A DNA stretch of 5,570 nucleotides, taken from an uncultured Rikenella sp. (GTDB lineage Bacteria; Bacteroidota; Bacteroidia; Bacteroidales; Rikenellaceae). This document shows, piece after piece, positions 5,322-5,570 of this stretch (positions within the stretch are counted from its first letter, which is position 1; the number at the start of each line of letters is the position of its first letter). Location of the stretch: contig NZ_CAJTUJ010000124.1 in NCBI RefSeq assembly GCF_910579375.1, positions 1 through 5,570 of the forward strand, written 5' to 3'. The translations under genes and the position numbers were made by a program. Below the pieces are notes generated by a model. The model made no database searches. It was not told where the DNA came from and saw nothing but the letters and a program-made list of their open reading frames with translations.

Positions 5322-5515
5322 GGAAAAAAGCTTAGTCAATAAAAGAAACAGGTAGTAAAGAAACCGGAGCACAGGAGACGGTTCGGAGGGTGTCGTCAGA
5401 TGCTTTCCGCCGCTCGGGGGCAAGGTTTGGATGTCTGAGGGTGTTTTTAGGAATACCGCAGATATTTCAGCTAAGTTTCCCGAGAGGTATAATCGTCAGA
5501 AAATTTTCATTTTTT

Positions 5516-5570
5516 ACAATGGAGAGTTTGATCCTGGCTCAGGATAAACGCTAGCGGCAGGCCTAACACA
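5516..5570 (+). rRNA. rrs: 16S ribosomal RNA, 5' end only
   Basis: GAGAGTTTGATCCTGGCTCA, the region of the universal 27F site, starts at 5523 and continues into GGATAAACGCTAGCGGCAGG and CCTAACACA. By alignment to E. coli numbering, E. coli base 1 falls at about 5516 and the window ends near base 55. The CTAGCGGCAGG stretch is typical of Bacteroidetes. The exact mature 5' end is set by processing and is approximate. The rest of the operon is to the right of the window. Confidence 0.97.

Larger units (their letters stand above)
5141..5515 (+). other. rRNA operon leader, non-coding
   Basis: This 375-base stretch lies between the second promoter and the 16S gene and contains no credible protein gene on either strand. 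The - strand open frame over it is Pro/Ser/Leu-rich and matches no family I know. It holds three compact stem-loops (5234-5247, 5288-5303, 5306-5321), a possible antitermination element (5251-5267), a looser AACCG/CGGTT pairing at 5363-5383, and the sequence before the mature 16S end. Part of it should pair with sequence downstream of 16S to form the processing stem, but that partner lies outside the window. Confidence 0.7.

Noticed and set aside
4911..5423. 170-residue - strand open frame across the rRNA promoters and leader
   Set aside because: It covers two strong promoters, leader hairpins and the glycosyltransferase start. Its Leu/Pro/Ser-rich translation has no motif.

Overview
This window looks like a chromosomal segment of a Bacteroidales bacterium. 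Three things point there. The only clear promoters have the Bacteroidetes form (TTTG, 19-base spacer, TAnnTTTG). The first 55 bases of the 16S rRNA gene read like that phylum (GGATAAACGCTAGCGGCAGG). The proteins, a DUF4349 lipoprotein and FecCD/FecE-type ABC components with a non-canonical Q-loop, also fit. G+C-rich coding DNA beside a gut-Bacteroidales-like 16S start suggests the Alistipes/Rikenellaceae area, but that genus-level guess rests on only 55 bases of rRNA.

Layout. Positions 1-346 hold no credible protein gene. A small hairpin (10-26) may end an upstream gene. After it comes a stretch (about 47-325) that folds into several nested helices closed by a long-range pairing, and it directly precedes a transporter operon. 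This is most likely a regulatory leader RNA. A divergent cobalamin riboswitch is the leading idea but is not established. Next are two + strand genes joined by a TAATG stop/start overlap: a FecCD/BtuC-type permease (347-1333, TTG start) and its ATPase (1333-2124). Together they form the membrane core of an importer for cobalamin, haem or a siderophore. No substrate-binding protein or outer-membrane receptor lies in the window. A perfect 17-bp hairpin (2126-2166) ends this operon and also ends the opposing one.

On the - strand three genes run as one overlapping unit from about 4920 down to 2185: a family 2 glycosyltransferase, mazG (nucleoside triphosphate pyrophosphohydrolase) and a DUF4349 lipoprotein. 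They share 8-base and 4-base overlaps, so they are almost certainly co-transcribed and translationally coupled, although their functions do not form an obvious pathway. A plausible - strand promoter lies at about 4970-5000.

Positions 4921-5515 are a divergent control region and the leader of a ribosomal RNA operon. Two nearly identical strong promoters sit 91 bases apart, each with an A-rich upstream tract. They are followed by a roughly 380-base AT-richer leader with three compact stem-loops (two with GNRA tetraloops) and a possible antitermination element. The 16S rRNA gene starts at about 5516 and runs off the right edge.

No mobile element, CRISPR array, tRNA or defence system was seen. 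Most of the window is ordinary housekeeping DNA. The parts most worth a second look are the 47-325 leader RNA and the rrn control region.
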